From positions 1 to 25,792 of the forward strand of contig JAGAUD010000020.1 in assembly GCA_017620975.1 (NCBI GenBank): DNA of 25,792 nucleotides, written 5' to 3'. Made by a program: the position numbers and the translations under genes. The notes beneath the pieces are model-generated. The model saw only the letters and a list, made by a program, of their open reading frames with translations. It had not been told where the DNA came from and searched no databases. The first letter of the stretch is position 1, and each line of letters begins with the position of its first letter. Origin of the DNA: Lachnospiraceae bacterium (GTDB lineage: Bacteria > Bacillota_A > Clostridia > Lachnospirales > Lachnospiraceae). Of this stretch, positions 15,307 to 23,519 are shown piece after piece.

Positions 15307-17595
15307 CTATCTGCCCAAATACACATCCACAATGTATGCGCATCCTTTCTCCTGAGGCAGTACTTGTTCTGTCCATTTCTTACCATCAACCAGAACTTCC
15401 ATATTCGTCTGCTTACCCCCTGTCTGATGATAACGAATTTCATAGACACATCCCCGGAACTTTTTCGTGATGGAACATTCTTTCCATTCAGGAGGCAGGC
15501 AGGGATCCAGCTTCATTCCTTCCAGGCAGGGTTTTAATCCATAGACGAAACGGATCAAAGAATTTACTACCCAGGCGGTAGTGGCAGTACGCCAACTCTG
15601 TCCCGGTGTTCCTTCCCGGTAACCGCTTTCCGGTCCATGATAAAAATTGTAGAGGATATAGGGTTCTCCATAAGTGACTGCCCACTTATGATTCCAGGGG
15701 AGAATCTTTTCCAAAGTCATCTGCAGCTTTTCCGGACGTTTCATGATACTTTCCACAGCCAGTTTCCATGACATGGGATGCAGGTAGACAGCCTGGTTGA
15801 TCAGAGTACCCAGAGGACGCATGGTCATATTGCCAATATTGGGATCACACTTTGTGTAACCGGGATTATTTACCAAAGTCCCCAGCGGAGTTTCCAGATT
15901 TTGATCCACCTTTTCCATGATACGTTCCAGCTTTTCCTTGGGAGCGATCTGTGCAAATACTGCCCAGAGCTGTGGATTCAGATACATTTTTCCTTCTTTG
16001 CTTTCTTTAGAACCGATTTTCTCACCAAGATCATTAATGGCAGTAATGTAATACTCACCGTCATAGCCATACGTTTCAATCAGCTGACGCATCTCTTCAC
16101 CCATGGCCTCATGCCTGCCAATGAGTTCTTCGCTCTCTCCGTGAAGTTTTGCCAGCTCCATAAGCATTCGGTTCGCTCTATACCAGGCGATGGAAAGCCA
16201 TACACTGACTCCTTTGCCCTCAAGTCCCGCATAATTCATTCCGTCATTCCAGTCGCCGCCCCAGATTTTAATCAGACCATGCATCCCTTTAAATTCATAG
16301 AGATATTCCACCGCACGGCGCAAATGTTCAAATACACCGGCTTTTGTTCCATCATTAAAAGGTACCTCTTCGTCCAGTAAAGTGATATCTCCCAACTCCA
16401 TAATGATAGCATAAGCTGTAAAAGTAAGCCAAACTGCACAGTCAGAGAAATTGTTGGCTTTGATCTGACCGTCAATAAAAGTTCTCGGAGCATATCCATT
16501 GGAATATTGATAGGAAAGAATCCGTACAAAACGCTTCCAGGCTTCTTCCGGTTGGAAAGCAGAAAAACATTCCGTATCACTTGCCAGATCGCGATAACCA
16601 TTATGGCGTACTCTTGCCCAGCGGGAACCCATATTGGTGGAATACTTATAGAAACCATTGAAAGCAAGATTCAGCTTTTCGTCCGGTGTCTGTATGGTTA
16701 CGCCATCTATCTGGTTCAGTCGAAGCTTTCGAACCTCTTGTAAGAGTTTCTGAGGAATTCCTTCTTCCAAAGAGCGCAGACTTTGTTTTAAATCTTCCTT
16801 ATCCTTTGCATGTCCTACCTGAAAACAAATCGTTTTGCTTTCATCCGACGCCAGTTCACAGGCACATTCCAATGCGTAGCAAAGTTTTTCCACGCATGCC
16901 TCTGAATTGGTGCATCCGCCTTGATTACAAAGAGCCTCCGGTGCATCCTTGCTGCCATAAGTTCCGATAAAAGCATTTTTGCGGCCGTCAAAACCGATGA
17001 TTTCACCGTCACTGCTCATATAGCCATAGGTAAGCCCCGGCTTTTTCGGACCGATTTTGCCGATAACCCTGGCACACAGGGCGTTATTCTCTTTGTCAAA
17101 CTCTGCCGAATCACTGTTATATCCCTGGGGACGGTAAACATGATCCGTTTCTGTAGCACAGTAGCCGATCACACTTAATTTTGCCGGATACTTACGCTTA
17201 TTTTTTATTTTAACGATCCACTGTTCAAAATCTCCCTCTGCCGGAACAAAGATGGTATATTCACTTTCAATCCCGTCTTTTTCACAGGTGATCACCGAAT
17301 ATCCAAGTCCATGTCTGCATTCATAGGCATCATACTGCAAGCTCATGGGCAGACCGTTTGCTGTATGCCAGGTGCCTGCCTGCTTATCACAGATGTATAC
17401 ACATCTGTCAGAAACAAGAAATACCCTGTTTCCCATATGATCCTGACAGATTCCCTCACCATAAGCCACCTGGGAAGCAAACCCATTGTAAGTATCATTG
17501 AAATAATAGTTGTACCAATGTCTTGGTGTTTTTCGCTCCGTAATCACATATTCCCTGCCATCCTCAGAAAAATGACCATATTCCTTATATTCCAT
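15307..17595 (-). CDS. GH94-family glycoside phosphorylase, substrate unknown
   Basis: 762 residues, the usual size of GH94 enzymes, which split beta-linked disaccharides or oligosaccharides with phosphate to give a sugar 1-phosphate. The N-terminal beta-sandwich opens with WYNYYFNDTYNGFASQVAYG. The (alpha/alpha)6 domain holds GGDWNDGMN with the candidate proton donor D451. VYLHPMSW supplies the likely phosphate-binding His, and the C-terminus has GMKLDPCLPPEW. Departures from consensus: GYRDLASD (333-340) replaces G-F/Y-R-D-x-x-Q-D, and SWRTATTAW replaces the usual TGTAAW. There is no signal peptide, so it is cytoplasmic. I start it at ATG 17595, preceded by AGGAGA, rather than 24 bases upstream. 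It follows the GH115-type gene by 51 bases. Confidence 0.82.
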   Translation of the reverse strand: MEYKEYGHFSEDGREYVITERKTPRHWYNYYFNDTYNGFASQVAYGEGICQDHMGNRVFLVSDRCVYICDKQAGTWHTANGLPMSLQYDAYECRHGLGYSVITCEKDGIESEYTIFVPAEGDFEQWIVKIKNKRKYPAKLSVIGYCATETDHVYRPQGYNSDSAEFDKENNALCARVIGKIGPKKPGLTYGYMSSDGEIIGFDGRKNAFIGTYGSKDAPEALCNQGGCTNSEACVEKLCYALECACELASDESKTICFQVGHAKDKEDLKQSLRSLEEGIPQKLLQEVRKLRLNQIDGVTIQTPDEKLNLAFNGFYKYSTNMGSRWARVRHNGYRDLASDTECFSAFQPEEAWKRFVRILSYQYSNGYAPRTFIDGQIKANNFSDCAVWLTFTAYAIIMELGDITLLDEEVPFNDGTKAGVFEHLRRAVEYLYEFKGMHGLIKIWGGDWNDGMNYAGLEGKGVSVWLSIAWYRANRMLMELAKLHGESEELIGRHEAMGEEMRQLIETYGYDGEYYITAINDLGEKIGSKESKEGKMYLNPQLWAVFAQIAPKEKLERIMEKVDQNLETPLGTLVNNPGYTKCDPNIGNMTMRPLGTLINQAVYLHPMSWKLAVESIMKRPEKLQMTLEKILPWNHKWAVTYGEPYILYNFYHGPESGYREGTPGQSWRTATTAWVVNSLIRFVYGLKPCLEGMKLDPCLPPEWKECSITKKFRGCVYEIRYHQTGGKQTNMEVLVDGKKWTEQVLPQEKGCAYIVDVYLGR

Positions 17596-17646
17596 ATTCT
17601 TTCTCTCTCCTGAATACATATTTTTTGCGGTTGCTCATGACCCAAT

Positions 17647-19674
17647 TTATAATCCTGTAACTCTCCTGGTTCGTTCCAGCAAATCCCCAATATCCATTTT
17701 TTTGTCTCCCACATGCCAGCCCTGCCAGTATCCCTGTTCCAGAACCTTTCTTTCTTCCAGGATGGTTTCCAGGCACCCTATTGCATCCTGGGCGCTTTTT
17801 ATTGTCTGTCCATTGCTCATATATTCATGACAGGCAAGACACCAACGTGTCAGCTGAAGCATATAAGAGGTCTGTAATTTCAAGAATTTACTCAAGTAAT
17901 CCACAGTTTCGGGCGCCATAAACGCTTCTGCCTCATCCATTTCCTTCAGCAGTTGTGCAAAACGCTTTTCGCTTTCCTTTAAGCGCGGTATCTTTTCTTC
18001 AACGTTTTCAATATAAAACATTTCCTTCAAACTGCTGAGTCCGATTCTTCTCAGCACACCATCGGTAGCCGGATATTCCGGGTAAGGAATCTTACCATAA
18101 TCATGATAGTAAAAACCATGCTTTTTACACAATTTTAGTTCTTCTTCTATTCCCATATCCCAGATTGCCGAATAATACTCTTTATACAATTTTTCTGCAG
18201 CAATGGCTGATTCCCCGAAATTTGCCTGCAGCACGCGCTGAACAATTTTCTCCTGCTCAAAGCCTTCCGGATTTTTCAATATCTCTGCATTCACCCATGC
18301 CGAGAAATGAAGGGGACGCAAATTGGATACATTGAGAATGGAATAATAAAGGGAATCATATTCCACTGCTTTTTTATAAGAAAATTCCATTTTCCGCAAA
18401 TCACAGCCTTCTGCAAGGTGAGGACCCTCTCCCCAGAATCCCACATGGTAGTAAATACCGTACTTCCGGTCCGGCTTACGTTTTACACGATAGAAATCAT
18501 CGCCAAACATCTGTGTACAGCCGATATCGCTGAAGATAACGATCGTTTTCTCCGGGATCTTGAGACAATCCAATCCATATAACTCAGCACCTTCCATCCA
18601 GAGCGTCGCTGTGGAAAAGAATTCTTCACCATTCAGCGTTTCACTGACAATTCTGTACTGGGTTGCTATGGCGTCTGTCAGAATTCTCCCTCTGTCCTCC
18701 GGAAGGATAGATATACTGCTGTCGGTCTTCCATACTGCCTGATCAGCCTTTCCGCGCAGACCAAACTGCCAGATCACATGGTCTTTATAGGCAGCCCACT
18801 TCTCTGCATAATAGCGCCAGATTTCTTCCATGCGGGTCCTGTTTTGGATAAAGGATACTACTTCTCCTTCTGTTCCGTGTTTTTTCATATAAGCATCTGC
18901 TGCAAAGTATGATACTCCCATAGGTTCCACATGGTGCTGGGAAATATATAAACCTCGCCTGCATACCGCCTTGATCAGTTCTTCCTCTGCAGGATTGGCA
19001 ATGTCTACAAAGGACGAGGGAATGATGAGATTTATTTCCAGACGAAGTGCCGTTTCCAGAATCGTATCAAGAACATCCGGCTTCATGACATTCTGATAAA
19101 AACGATAGTCAATATTTCTCTGACCATGGTCTTCCTTAAAATCTGACAACAGATCCTCATCATTTAAAAACCAGCCTCGGAAACGAATTTTATGGGGTTC
19201 GGAGAATAGACACGTATCTTCTATATTTAATTGTGCCTTCTTTCGTGGTACCAGATCATTCATACGATACATGGGGTTCACTCCAAGCACTTTTCCCGAA
19301 AAAGCATAAATGCCAAATACCGTTCCCAGAGTATCATATCCGGCAATAGTGACCTCTCCATCCTCCACTCGAATCATATGGGCTTCCGGTTCCCACGCCG
19401 CATTGTCCGTATGTAACCCGGTAGGGTCTTTCAGTTCCTGTTCCGCATCGGTAAAAGACCGGGATTTACCGTCAAAATTCAATATGTGAATTGTTGCTCC
19501 ACAGAAAACTTGTGTTCTTGTTTCATTTTGCGCAATTAAATCAACCTCTGTCTTTCCGGTTAATATCCTCAGATCCTTCTGCAAATCCTTCGCCGCCAGA
19601 ACAATCGGCTCATCTGCATTCTTTTCCAGCATAATGGTAATGCCTTTCTCCCATTTGCTTTTTAACTTTTCCAT
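17647..19674 (-). CDS. Divergent GH115-family (alpha-glucuronidase-like) protein
   Basis: 675 residues, shorter than typical GH115 enzymes (about 800-970), which remove glucuronic acid or its methyl ether from xylan. Family landmarks in order: an N-terminal alpha/beta domain (IVLAAKDLQKDL), RFRGWFLNDEDLL, LRLEINLIIPSSF, YISQHHVEPMG, WQFGLRGKADQAVW with the R-G-x-x-D signature, WMEGAELYG with a Glu at the position of the family's catalytic-region Glu, GIYYHVGFWGEGP, and ILNVSNLRPLHFSAW. Several sites deviate (RGKADQ for RGDGDE, NVSNLRPLH for NVGDIKPxE), and the C-terminal domain is short. Substrate may differ from glucuronoxylan. No signal peptide. I choose ATG 19674 because AGGAGG lies seven bases upstream; an ATG at 19740 falls ahead of the likely transcript start. 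Confidence 0.75.
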   Translation of the reverse strand: MEKLKSKWEKGITIMLEKNADEPIVLAAKDLQKDLRILTGKTEVDLIAQNETRTQVFCGATIHILNFDGKSRSFTDAEQELKDPTGLHTDNAAWEPEAHMIRVEDGEVTIAGYDTLGTVFGIYAFSGKVLGVNPMYRMNDLVPRKKAQLNIEDTCLFSEPHKIRFRGWFLNDEDLLSDFKEDHGQRNIDYRFYQNVMKPDVLDTILETALRLEINLIIPSSFVDIANPAEEELIKAVCRRGLYISQHHVEPMGVSYFAADAYMKKHGTEGEVVSFIQNRTRMEEIWRYYAEKWAAYKDHVIWQFGLRGKADQAVWKTDSSISILPEDRGRILTDAIATQYRIVSETLNGEEFFSTATLWMEGAELYGLDCLKIPEKTIVIFSDIGCTQMFGDDFYRVKRKPDRKYGIYYHVGFWGEGPHLAEGCDLRKMEFSYKKAVEYDSLYYSILNVSNLRPLHFSAWVNAEILKNPEGFEQEKIVQRVLQANFGESAIAAEKLYKEYYSAIWDMGIEEELKLCKKHGFYYHDYGKIPYPEYPATDGVLRRIGLSSLKEMFYIENVEEKIPRLKESEKRFAQLLKEMDEAEAFMAPETVDYLSKFLKLQTSYMLQLTRWCLACHEYMSNGQTIKSAQDAIGCLETILEERKVLEQGYWQGWHVGDKKMDIGDLLERTRRVTGL

Positions 19675-19742
19675 GTTCTTCCTCCTTTTTTTGCTCTCCA
19701 CGTCTTCTGCAACCTTCCAAGGGCATTGGGGGCTATTCATAA

Positions 19743-19772
19743 ATTATAGCATCCTCATAACAGGGGCAACAA
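19743..19772 (-). promoter_or_regulatory. Extended -10 promoter of the GH115-GH94 operon
   Basis: The minus strand carries TGCTATAAT (extended -10, hexamer at 19743-19748, TG at 19749-19751) with TTGTTG (19767-19772) 18 bases upstream. The transcript would start near 19736, giving a leader of about 60 bases before ATG 19674. This rules against translation from ATG 19740. Confidence 0.55.
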
Positions 19773-19845
19773 CGTGATAAAACAGACCATTCATGACATT
19801 TCCGAACTTTTTATGTGGAAGATATGGATTTTTCTTAATTGGGGC

Positions 19846-19874
19846 TTGCCAAAAATGTGAAAGTACTATAAAAT
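19846..19874 (+). promoter_or_regulatory. Promoter of tRNA-Ser
   Basis: TTGCCA (19846-19851) and TAAAAT (19869-19874) are 17 bases apart on the plus strand, 18 bases before the mature tRNA 5' end. An AGTACTA heptamer repeats at 19862-19868 and 19884-19890, flanking the -10 and likely start; its meaning is unclear. Confidence 0.55.
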
Positions 19875-19892
19875 AATGAAGTTAGTACTAAT

Positions 19893-19978
19893 GGAGATGT
19901 ACTCAAGTGGCTGAAGAGGTCGCACTCGAAATGCGATAGACCTTCACGGGTGCGTGGGTTCAAATCCCACCATCTCCG
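19893..19978 (+). tRNA. tRNA-Ser (anticodon CGA)
   Basis: The seven-pair acceptor stem GGAGATG/CATCTCC closes the molecule with discriminator G at 19978. The anticodon stem TCGCA/TGCGA encloses loop CTCGAAA, giving anticodon CGA, which reads UCG serine codons. A long variable arm (TAGACCTTCACGGGTGC region) marks it as class II, and the T-arm reads GTGGGTTCAAATCCCAC. CCA is not encoded. The gene stands alone between the GH115 operon and the cupin-AraC gene. Confidence 0.95.
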
Positions 19979-19983
19979 TTATC

Positions 19984-20035
19984 AAAAGAGGACCGGTTCA
20001 AAATGATTAACTTCATTTTGAACCGGTCCTCTTTT
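19984..20035. terminator. Very strong bidirectional terminator, 23-bp perfect stem
   Basis: Arms 19984-20006 and 20013-20035 are perfect complements over 23 bases with a six-base loop. The stem ends in CTCTTTT on the plus strand and, by symmetry, also on the minus strand. It terminates the tRNA from the left and the cupin-AraC gene from the right. Confidence 0.88.
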
Positions 20036-20103
20036 GTAATCAGGTTATAATATAGCTTCTATAATCGTCTTTCCACCTTTATGAAGAAGCTCAATGCTAA
20101 TCT

Positions 20104-20991
20104 CTATGTCCGACCGGACAGCGCCATCCTGCGATATTCCCTGGGTGACATCCTAAGCATCCGTCTGAACACCTGTTGAAAAAATTTCGCATCCTCATAT
20201 CCCACACTATGTGCAATCTCCTGTACCGACAGTTCGCTGCCCGCAAGAAGTTCACAGCATTTTTCGATACGGATCTTCTGAAGATATTCCAGTGCTGTAA
20301 GCCCGGTCTCCTGCTTAAACCTCCTGCTGACATACTGTTGGCTGTAATGGTGTTTACTACAGAAGCTTCCCAGTACTGCTTTATCACTGTAATGAATCTC
20401 CAGGTATTTTATCGCCTCCTGAACCATGTCACTTCGGTTGCTCTGGTCGTTTCCGGAATCGTGTTCCTCCACCACTTTTCGCATTGTCAGAATCAGGATT
20501 TCTAAAAGTCTCCCCCTAAAAATCTCACGATAACCGGTATTCTTGGCAAGATATTCTTCCTGCATCCCCTGAAGCAGATTTAAGATACGCCCGTCTTCAT
20601 CATGAAAAATACGGTTAACAGGTGTTTTGCCAAGATACTGTCTGCGATAACGGATCAGGCACACTCGCAACAGTTCGTCAAAAGAACGGCATCCTGCCAT
20701 AGTATCATCAATAATCTCCGACAGGAACAGACAGTTAATCAAAGTAAAATTTCGAGTATTCTGATAACTGTGTTCACTGCCGTAATCAATAATGAAGTAG
20801 TCACCCTTGTATACAATCTCAGATACCCCATTCAATGTCTGCACGGCTGTCCCGCCTGTTACATAGGCCAGTTCAAAGCAGTCGTGATCATGAGCGGTAA
20901 TATCTGCCTGAATAAAAGGTTTTACCATCAATTTATCATCAGGCTCTGCAGCGTTTTTGCTTAATGCTACTGTTCTCGTTTTCTGTGACAT
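20104..20991 (-). CDS. Cupin-domain AraC-family transcriptional regulator
   Basis: 295 residues. The N-terminal cupin (HDHDCFELAYVTGGTA near 37-52, then KGDYFIIDYGSEHSY) would bind a sugar-like effector. The C-terminal 100 residues form two AraC helix-turn-helix motifs, the second with VQEIAHSVGYEDAKFFQQVFRRMLRMSPREYR. I start at ATG 20991 because AGGAG lies seven bases upstream, rather than at 21018. It is transcribed divergently from the GH78 rhamnosidase gene, so it is probably its regulator, sensing rhamnose or a released oligosaccharide (inference from position). A strong promoter lies at 21132-21160. Confidence 0.88.
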   Translation of the reverse strand: MSQKTRTVALSKNAAEPDDKLMVKPFIQADITAHDHDCFELAYVTGGTAVQTLNGVSEIVYKGDYFIIDYGSEHSYQNTRNFTLINCLFLSEIIDDTMAGCRSFDELLRVCLIRYRRQYLGKTPVNRIFHDEDGRILNLLQGMQEEYLAKNTGYREIFRGRLLEILILTMRKVVEEHDSGNDQSNRSDMVQEAIKYLEIHYSDKAVLGSFCSKHHYSQQYVSRRFKQETGLTALEYLQKIRIEKCCELLAGSELSVQEIAHSVGYEDAKFFQQVFRRMLRMSPREYRRMALSGRT

Positions 20992-21131
20992 ATTCACTCC
21001 TGACCGGTGCCCGTACAAATTCGAAATCTTCTCCGGTGCACCTGTTTTAGTTCCTCAAATAATACTTGGTTTCCTATTTTTAAGGAGTTAAATTTCCCCC
21101 CTATTTAAGTTAAAAAAAGGAGTTTTCCTAC

Positions 21132-21160
21132 ATTCTACAATCTGCTACATTTAATGTCAA
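21132..21160 (-). promoter_or_regulatory. Strong promoter of the cupin-AraC gene
   Basis: On the minus strand a perfect TTGACA (21155-21160) and TAGAAT (21132-21137) are 17 bases apart. The start would be near 21125, giving a leader of about 134 bases. The shared gap with GH78 (20992-21209) also holds CCGGTGC twice (21004-21010 and 21033-21039) as possible operator units. I find no convincing plus-strand promoter for GH78; a weak TTGGTT-17-TAAATT pair ends near 21091. Confidence 0.6.
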
Positions 21161-21209
21161 GAATACCGTACCAAATTCTATCACTATGCGGCAAAAGGAG
21201 TTATTTACC

Positions 21210-23387
21210 ATGGAATGGAATGCTAAATGGATCAAACCAACTGTAGACACCGGCGATGTGGCACCCATATTTTTGAAGGACTTTTCCTTAAAGGGTATTG
21301 TGAGCAAAGCTACGTTTGCCATCACCACACTGGGCGTCTACGAAGCAGAACTGAACGGAAAAAGAATCGGGGAATTTATCCTGGCTCCTGGCTGGACTTC
21401 CTATCCGAAGAGGCTTCAGTATCAGGAGTATGATGTAACCGAACTGCTCTCCACAAAGAATCAACTGACAGTACTGGTCGGAAAGGGCTGGTATCGCAGC
21501 TATATGCCAGGCTCCTGGATAACTTCTGCCTATCAGGATCAGCTTCGCGCTAATCCCGGGGGGCTACTGGCACAGCTGACTATAACCTATGAAGACGGCT
21601 CACAGGAAATCATTACTACTGATGAAGGCTGGAAGGTATCCGAAAGTCAGGTGCGCTTCTCTGAAATTTATGACGGGGAAATCGTGGACGCAACCTTTGA
21701 AACTGCTTATGATCAGGCGGTGACCGTCTTTGACGGACCTTCTCATACCCTGATTCCTCAGCAAGGCGAAGAAATCCGGGAGCAGGAGCGCGTGGCTGCT
21801 GCCCGTACCTTTACTACCCCCAAGGGCGAAATGGTCATCGACTTCGGTCAAGAAGTTACCGGATATGTGGAAACTGTGGTGACAGCCAAATCAGGCGATA
21901 TCGTGGACTTGTCTTTTGCAGAGGTCATGGACAAAGACGGTAACTTCTACACAGAAAATTACCGCAGTGCCAAGGCACAGTATCACTACATTTGCCGGGA
22001 TGGCAGGCAGACCTACAAGCCGAAGCTGACTTTCTGGGGTTTCCGCTACATTCGGATCAATCAGTTCCCCGGCGGTGCTGATAAGGCATCTCTCGACAAC
22101 TTCACTGCGATTACTGTTCATTCTGACATGAAGAGAATCGGCTACTTAAGCTGCTCCAATCCACTGTTGAACAAACTGTTTTCCAATATCATCTGGGGTC
22201 AGAAAGACAACTTTCTGGATGTCCCCACTGATTGTCCTCAGCGTGATGAGAGACTTGGCTGGACCGGCGATGCACAGGTATTCGTACGCACCGCATGTAC
22301 CAATTATGATGCCGAGAAATTCTTTACCAAGTGGCTGGCTGACATGGCTGCAGACCAGCATGAGGACGGTTATGTAGGTCACGTGATTCCAGACCTGCTG
22401 CAGAAGATGCCGGCAAGTGCTGCCTGGAGCGATGCCGCCACCATCTGCCCATGGGAAGTATATATGGCTTACGGCAACCCTCAGATTCTGGAAAATCAAT
22501 TTACCTGTATGCATAAGTGGGTAGACTATATTACTTCCGTAACTACCACCCCGTATCTGTGGACCGGCGGCAAGCATTACGGCGACTGGCTGGGACTGGA
22601 CGCCCCCTCCGGAAGTAATAAAGGCTCCACCAGAGCAGACTTTATTGCCTCCGCATTTTATGCTTACTCTGCTTCACTGGTTATCAAAGCAGGTAAAGTA
22701 CTGGGGAAAGATATCTCTGCATATGAATCACTTTATGAAAAAATTGTGGCTGCTTTCCGTAATGCCTACCCCGTCTACACCACCCAGACGGAATGTGTAC
22801 TGGCTGCGCATTTCAAGTTAGCAGAAGACTGGCAGGCAGCAGCCGACCAGCTGGCAGAAATGGTAAAAGAATGTGGCGTACGGCTTAAGACCGGATTTGT
22901 GGGTACACCTTATCTGCTTCACGTACTCAGTACCTATGGTTATGCGAATCTGGCGTACTCCCTGCTCCTGCGTGAACAGTATCCTTCCTGGCTCTATCCC
23001 GTAACGAAGGGAGCTACTACCATCTGGGAGCACTGGGACGGTATCATGGAAGACGGCAGCTTCTGGAGTGCCAATATGAACTCTTTTAACCATTATGCTT
23101 ACGGTTCCGTAGCAGACTGGGTATACAGTGTAGCTGCAGGTATCAATCCGGTGGAGGAAGCACCGGGTTATGCGAAAGTGCGTATTGCTCCGATTCCCGA
23201 TGCACGCCTGGACTGGCTGAAAGGCTCTTTGGAAACAAGACATGGTCTGGTGACCTCCGAATGGAAGAAGGAGGACGGCTTCTGGCGTTATGAGATTACG
23301 ACACCGGTGGAAAGTGTGATTGTAATTGATGGCAAAGAACATTCGGTGAAAGCCGGTACTTATTACTTCTATAGTACAATCAAATAA
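21210..23387 (+). CDS. GH78 alpha-L-rhamnosidase, cytoplasmic
   Basis: 725 residues with the GH78 layout: an N-terminal beta-sandwich that binds sugar (ITTLGVYEAELNGKRIGEFILAPGWTSY is its signature), a concanavalin-like domain (about 190-300), the (alpha/alpha)6 catalytic barrel (about 305-640), and a C-terminal beta domain. Catalytic motifs are intact: DCPQRDERLGWTGDAQ (341-356), where E347 lies seven residues before D354, the spacing of the known proton donor and its partner, and TTIWEHW with candidate base E607. It should hydrolyse terminal alpha-L-rhamnose. There is no signal peptide, so it acts on imported material. I start at ATG 21210, nine bases after AAAAGGAG; the upstream ATG 21186 would contain that site. 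Confidence 0.92.
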   Translation: MEWNAKWIKPTVDTGDVAPIFLKDFSLKGIVSKATFAITTLGVYEAELNGKRIGEFILAPGWTSYPKRLQYQEYDVTELLSTKNQLTVLVGKGWYRSYMPGSWITSAYQDQLRANPGGLLAQLTITYEDGSQEIITTDEGWKVSESQVRFSEIYDGEIVDATFETAYDQAVTVFDGPSHTLIPQQGEEIREQERVAAARTFTTPKGEMVIDFGQEVTGYVETVVTAKSGDIVDLSFAEVMDKDGNFYTENYRSAKAQYHYICRDGRQTYKPKLTFWGFRYIRINQFPGGADKASLDNFTAITVHSDMKRIGYLSCSNPLLNKLFSNIIWGQKDNFLDVPTDCPQRDERLGWTGDAQVFVRTACTNYDAEKFFTKWLADMAADQHEDGYVGHVIPDLLQKMPASAAWSDAATICPWEVYMAYGNPQILENQFTCMHKWVDYITSVTTTPYLWTGGKHYGDWLGLDAPSGSNKGSTRADFIASAFYAYSASLVIKAGKVLGKDISAYESLYEKIVAAFRNAYPVYTTQTECVLAAHFKLAEDWQAAADQLAEMVKECGVRLKTGFVGTPYLLHVLSTYGYANLAYSLLLREQYPSWLYPVTKGATTIWEHWDGIMEDGSFWSANMNSFNHYAYGSVADWVYSVAAGINPVEEAPGYAKVRIAPIPDARLDWLKGSLETRHGLVTSEWKKEDGFWRYEITTPVESVIVIDGKEHSVKAGTYYFYSTIK

Positions 23388-23397
23388 ATCTCCATTA

Positions 23398-23444
23398 CAG
23401 CAGAGAAGGGGGAGATCTTGTTTTTGTCTCCCCCTTCTCTGCTG
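23398..23444. terminator. 18-bp perfect hairpin between convergent genes
   Basis: Arms 23398-23415 and 23427-23444 are perfect complements around an 11-base loop. The stem is GC-rich and lies 10 bases after the GH78 stop and 75 bases after the porB stop. Neither side has a good U-tract, but position and stability suit a shared bidirectional terminator. Confidence 0.65.
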
Positions 23445-23519
23445 CCCTTTCCATTTAAATATTCAACTCATTATACCATTCCGGTCGGTTGTCCGCCAAA
23501 TTACAAAGCTTGCCTTCTT

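Noticed and set aside
15778..16380. 200-codon plus-strand frame
   Set aside because: It is antisense to the conserved catalytic part of the GH94 gene and has no recognisable protein features.
19675..19740. N-terminal extension of the GH115 protein from ATG 19740
   Set aside because: That codon lies at or ahead of the predicted transcript start and lacks a ribosome site, while ATG 19674 has AGGAGG at the right distance.
21036..21131. Riboswitch or leader peptide ahead of GH78
   Set aside because: The stretch has GGAGTT repeats and a C-run but no recognisable aptamer, stem pair or short frame with a convincing start.
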